Shown: in pieces, positions 59,287 through 64,000 of the stretch | Layout of the letters: every line of letters starts with the position of its first letter | Numbering within the stretch: position 1 is the stretch's first letter | Assembly: GCA_018907035.1 (NCBI GenBank) | Contig: JACCIC010000004.1 | Coordinates: 4,732,501-4,796,500, forward strand | DNA length: 64,000 bases | From: Sycobia sp. Sy_11 | Taxonomy: Eukaryota; Arthropoda; Insecta; Hymenoptera; Epichrysomallidae | Direction of reading: 5' to 3' | Notes under the pieces: model-generated | Told to the model about the DNA's origin: nothing | Database searches by the model: none | Seen by the model: only the letters and a program-made list of their open reading frames with translations | Position numbers and translations under genes: made by a program

Positions 59287-61007
59287 ACACGAAATCTTGC
59301 ACTATACAATAATGTCACGCACATCCACTTACATCAAAATAACGTACTGCACAGTACCAATTTCTATGAACAACTGTTATCTCAAAATATTTTCTAAATT
59401 TTAGAACACTCTAAACGTCTATACACATCTTTGTCTGTCAATCTCTCTCTTCTTTGATCATTTACACTCTTTCCCTCTCTTTCTATTTTCATCGCTCGTT
59501 ACTGTTCTCTCTCCCTCTCTCTGTCTCTCAGATCCCACGATTCCCTTCAGGTACATAAAGAATAAACTCCGCCCACTAAGCATCTGCAGCTTACTTTTAC
59601 TTCCTACCTACTATTTCCTTCTAACAGATTAACTTTAAAGTTGAATAAAATATATTAATGGTTATCTCACTAATTTATTCAATAGATCGTTTCTTCTCAT
59701 ACCTCTCATTTGCATATACAACAAATGTAGAATATTTAGAAAAAATGCTTTTTTACGTTAATACAAAGGAGCCAGTCATACTAATCCAATTACCTTTTAC
59801 AGGGCTTTCCTTTCTCTGGCTTTCCTTTATTATTATGTACAGAATAAGGAAAAATAATCTTTTAATGAATTCCAGGGGTTTTCGATCAATATTGTTTTTA
59901 TTAAAACTATTTGCTGAACTCATAATTTTAATTATCATTGACATTCAAGCTCTAATATTAACATTATCTTAATTTTTTTATTATCTGCAATAGAAAGATG
60001 ATTATTGATGATATTTTTTCTCATATCGTTTTAATTAATTTATCTTAATTTGTCCAATCAGAACTTTTAAGGAAAGTTCAGTGAAATTATCCTGAAATTT
60101 TACTTTTAGAATGATTTACTGATGGCGTTACTATATTGAATAATTCATTAATATGTGAGGTTTTATGAATTACATATCAAAAAGCTGTATAAGTTACAAA
60201 GAAACAATGTTTTTGTTGAAATTCAAGATATCGCCTAAAATGTGATCAGAAGTCATTCACTATTTGTGAATCCACTGCCTGAAGGCTGCAAATGCCACCG
60301 CGCGCGCGCGCGCGTGTGTGTGTATTTATTTATTCTCTAGGAAAAATTTCTATGGCTACTCTCGTTTTTGAGAAATTTAAATAGAAATTATACGTCAAGG
60401 CATATATTTAAGTATTCAAAGCTGTATCTGTATATCTATATATAATCATTTACATAAACATATCTATATATTGCGTCTCAAATTAAAAATGTTCGTATTT
60501 TTAAGAAAATTATGGCATAATATTAAGAACAAAATAAAAAAATACATTATTCTGAAATATTGTCCATCGCTAGCAATGGCCTTTGCCCATAATTCCAAAT
60601 ATGAATTCATAAAACTGCAAAAAGATTGCCAAATAATACAATTCCTAATTATACTTAGCTATCAATGAATGTTCTCCAACTACTTTACTTCATATATTTT
60701 AATATAAAATACATGTTTTAATTTCTGGACAAATCACATGTACAAATAGTAGATTTTAATTTCCAAATAAATTAGTGATATTTATTACTCATTATTCCAA
60801 CATACTCTGTTTCGTATTTGTAATTAAATATAGACTAAATTAAATATATACATATTTTCAGTATTATATGTATATATAAAACAGAATTGTTCTTTTATGT
60901 TATTTGAATTTAATCAGATTAACATTAGAAACAGTTTGAAAGAGTCTTATTGATTCTTTTAAATTGTAGTGAGGAACATTTAACACTATATAATAAACGT
61001 CAGAAAA
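59287..61007. other. Spacer upstream of protease homologue 2
   Basis: Pyrimidine-rich at 59,430-59,530, then AT-rich with a compound (CG)n(TG)n microsatellite. A hydrophobic 104-codon frame (59,658-59,972) is opposed by another frame and shows no family features. Confidence 0.4.
60299..60323. repeat. Compound (CG)8(TG)n microsatellite
   Basis: Sixteen bases of alternating CG followed by TG units, a rare CG-repeat microsatellite with Z-DNA potential. Confidence 0.85.
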
Positions 61008-62880
61008 ATGAGTCCGTGTAAACAAATATTACTTATTTTCTTTATTTCAACAAATTATTTGAGTCCTCCTGGTAAGTTTTCATAAATATTGAATTTTTCT
61101 ATAAATTATCAATTATTAACTTCTTTGACATGTAGAATAGTGAGAATATATTTAAAAATATAATCTATTTTATAACTACCATCTTCGAATACATTTTTAA
61201 TCGCTTCTTACATATCTCTTGGTTCTTTGTGATGATAAAAAATGCATCGAGCTCTTGGATAAAAAAAAACATATGCTATTATAGGAATAATTTACACAAA
61301 ATACATTTAATCGTAATATGAAAAATGTATACTGATGTTTTATTGAATTTACGTTTAAAGAATATACATTATAATTATAAATACCGACAAATGTAAATTC
61401 ACAATGTCCAATGGCTCATGTTGACTCGTATTAAAATGGGGTCACCTGCTTGTACCACATTATAAAAGTCTTAAATCGAAGTTTCATTTAGCATAAATTG
61501 AAGTAGTATAGTAATAAAGCACGATTACCCAGCATAAAATTTCGTGCGTTGTCATCTAATGCAACTGTGGGGAACTTTTCGTTTAGAGCGCGTGTCGTCG
61601 CGCCGTATCATATGTGCTACGCGCGGACACCCGACATGACCAACGATCAGCAGGATGTCATTGTTCTACTACTAGTATTAATAAAATAAATAAATGCATT
61701 GACAATTCATACGACTTTATATCTACAATGGACTTTCGATTAAAACTTATTTTCAACAATGATCATATAAATTTAAGAATAAGATCGGATGACTCATATG
61801 GGAAGGCATAAATTATAAATACTATTATCAAAATACTTGTTTTGATCAAAGTGCGTATGAGAAAATTGACAAGCTGACAATGTCATCAAGTTGCTTGTCA
61901 ATCTTATCTCGTTTCCTCTACTAAAGTTTACTTTACAACTATGCATTAAAATTAAGAGATCTTTCGAATAAAGTTCCGTAAATTTAAACAAAATTACTTC
62001 CAGAAAAAATTTATTTTATATATTTTGATAAGTTTATATTATTTTGCGATCGTACTGACATAAACTCTTTATATGAATTTCTGCTTGCAGATTGTACAAT
62101 AGTATACTAATCATATTACAAATACAAGTCTAATGTTTTCCTATGTATCTTTGATTAAATTATTAAATATTAAATATTAAATATTATTTTTATGCGGTTT
62201 ATAATATTAGACTATAATTCTCTTAGAAAATTTAAAGCTTATAAATTATTTTAGAATATATTATTAGTATAATTCTTCTGTATGCTTATAAAGCATGTTA
62301 CTTTTTCTTATTACAGTTACATCTTTAATTACGGAGAATATTATTGGTGGTGGTCATGCAATACTAGAAAATTTTATGCATCAAGTTGAAATCGTAGGAA
62401 GGAAAAATACGTCAAAAATATACATGCCAATTTGCGGTGGTGGCATAATTACAGAACAGTTAGTATTGGCTGCTGCGCAGTGCTTTGTGGAGACTATCGA
62501 ATACCTAAAGGTATTGTCATTCTCAATTATTGCCGGTACGTGCGTTTTTGATCATCCAAGGTATGTAATTGATATAGAGCGTATGTACTTCGCTCAGTAC
62601 GTTGTAGGTCCAAGTTATAACGACATTTCAGTAGCAAAGGTAAGTCTGTCAAAAAATTTTCTATATACGTGTTCTATACCAATATATAATTAGATAATGT
62701 AAAAGAGGAAATGGCAGCGAATAATAAAATAATGCAGTATGCATCTACGATCAGACTATCGTTTTTTATGTATTTCAGCAGATTCGATCTAAATTCTTCT
62801 GTATTTTGATTTTAACAGGCCAGGATTATTGCACAATTCTTAATTGTACATCGAAACCTTAAGAATGAGATTATGCTACA

Positions 62881-62941
<61 letters not shown>

Positions 62942-63958
62942 ATTGTACATTAAAAAATTTAGACTCTACAAACATATTATTTTTGAAACTTTATACTCAT
63001 TCCTCGCAAGGAAATCTAACATGTTTCAAATGGTCCAAACGAGGATGAGTATATTGCAAATCAGTATTATTATATCAGTATAATGTTGAAACTAAAACTA
63101 ATCGATTCTATTTGCTTGCATAAAAGACTATTTATTGAATTGCATTGAATAAATAGTTGTATAATAAATGTTCTATTGCATTGAACTAGTTCCCTTTGCT
63201 GATCATGAATTATGTTATACTTCCTTGCAGAATTCACCGCGAATATGCTTTGTGAATTTGAACTGTACATTCGACGGAAATTCCTTTCGGTATGTGCCAT
63301 TGTTCGCTGCTCGAGTTGAATGATGAGTTATGCAAACTATTTGCATTTTTTGGACTTATAGTTTAGTTAAACTCAAATCTGGTTGTTCACAAAAAACGAA
63401 TTTTCGAACATGTTTTGGTATTTTTCTCAAAGCAATAATGAATGTGGCAGAGCAAAATTCAAACAGATTTATATTTAGCATTCAAAAATACAAAAGAAAA
63501 TCATAGTCTTACTCTAGATGCATATTATTTTCATTCCTAACGTTGATAAATTTAATTTAAATCAATTAACAGAATTAAATTATTCGATTATTCAGTAATA
63601 ATTACTATATTATTCTAGTTAAAGCGTGGTTTTGAAAAGTTATCTGAAAACGTAATATGGAGAAAACTAGATTTGCCTTCCGCTCAAGATATATTCGTTG
63701 GAGAAGTAGGCCGAATAGGCGGATTCGGATACAACCAAAATATAGAATATACTAATAACAAATTTACGGGAAAACAAGAACTATTGAAAGGTTCAAGGGA
63801 TTTTTCGTTAAAAGTTGGAATTGCTAAACTTCTTGATAATCCGATCTGTCAAAGTCAACATAGTGAATTTGAAAAAACGGTTCAAATGTGTGCCGTAATG
63901 CTTCCTAATCGTCCTGCAACAACTGCAGGTATTTGTACTGTAAGTGTTATTTAAATTT

Positions 63959-64000
<42 letters not shown>
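61008..64000 (+). CDS. Trypsin-fold serine protease homologue 2 (His57 to Gln), partial
   Basis: Exons: 61,008-61,071; 62,317-62,639; 63,619-63,939. The last exon, with the nucleophile box, lies beyond the window. A signal-like start (MSPCKQILLIFFISTNYL) is followed by IIGGGHA (IVGG-type activation site) and CGGGIITEQLVLAAAQCF, where the usual TAAHC is AAAQC, so the catalytic His is Gln. NDISVAK keeps the catalytic Asp. Exon 1 (64 nt) and exon 2 (323 nt) equal those of homologue 1 exactly, and intron phases agree, so the two are tandem duplicates. Unlike homologue 1 it keeps both cysteines around the His position. It is most likely a non-catalytic secreted protein. Donor GTAAGT ends exon 3. 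Confidence 0.86.
62883..62938. repeat. (AT)n microsatellite
   Basis: About 28 AT units in intron 2 of protease homologue 2. Confidence 0.9.
63962..64000. repeat. (AT)n microsatellite at window end
   Basis: AT run starting 22 bp after exon 3 of protease homologue 2 and continuing out of the window. Confidence 0.9.

Noticed and set aside
59658..59972. 104-codon frame with hydrophobic segments
   Set aside because: AT-rich codons, an opposing frame of similar quality, no family motif and no promoter or splice context.

Overview
The window looks like nuclear DNA of an insect, most likely a hymenopteran and plausibly an ant (inference). It is very AT-rich, with long gene-poor stretches, isolated CpG-rich islands of 400-800 bp, many dinucleotide microsatellites, mariner and LINE relics, and small multi-exon genes with GT-AG introns. 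None of the genes is a long open frame. I built them by joining short exons whose splice sites, phases and conserved cysteines or catalytic motifs agree.

Layout. 1-15.1 kb: no convincing gene; four CpG-rich islands, microsatellites, tRNA-like SINE relics and one copy of a dispersed repeat. 15.16-20.0 kb (+): a five-exon odorant-binding protein (OBP) gene with a complete-length but broken mariner in intron 3, 16 bp after the splice donor. 22.0-24.6 kb (+): a second, clean five-exon OBP gene. 26.9-29 kb: two more CpG islands. 34.25-37.3 kb (-): a third OBP gene; exons 2-5 are clear and exon 1 is tentative. All three share intron phases (0,1,0,1), an 80-nt exon 3 and nearly identical cysteine spacing, so this is a small OBP paralogue cluster.

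39.8-47.1 kb is a transposon-rich block: a dispersed-repeat copy with a hammerhead-like motif, a GC-rich element with 55-bp tandem repeats and a 21-bp palindrome, a degenerate I/Jockey-like LINE on the minus strand (gag, endonuclease, reverse transcriptase, C-terminal zinc knuckle; no RNase H seen), and a mariner fragment. 50.4-52.9 kb and 61.0 kb to the window end carry two tandem serine-protease-homologue genes with identical 64-nt and 323-nt first and second exons. One has Thr where the catalytic Ser belongs; the other has Gln where the catalytic His belongs. Between them lie a deleted LINE relic, a third copy of the dispersed repeat tail and a Tc1/mariner relic.

The genes suggest secreted small-ligand carriers (OBPs) and secreted, probably non-catalytic protease-fold proteins. 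No evidence links the two groups beyond proximity. I found no CRISPR, rRNA or intact tRNA gene.
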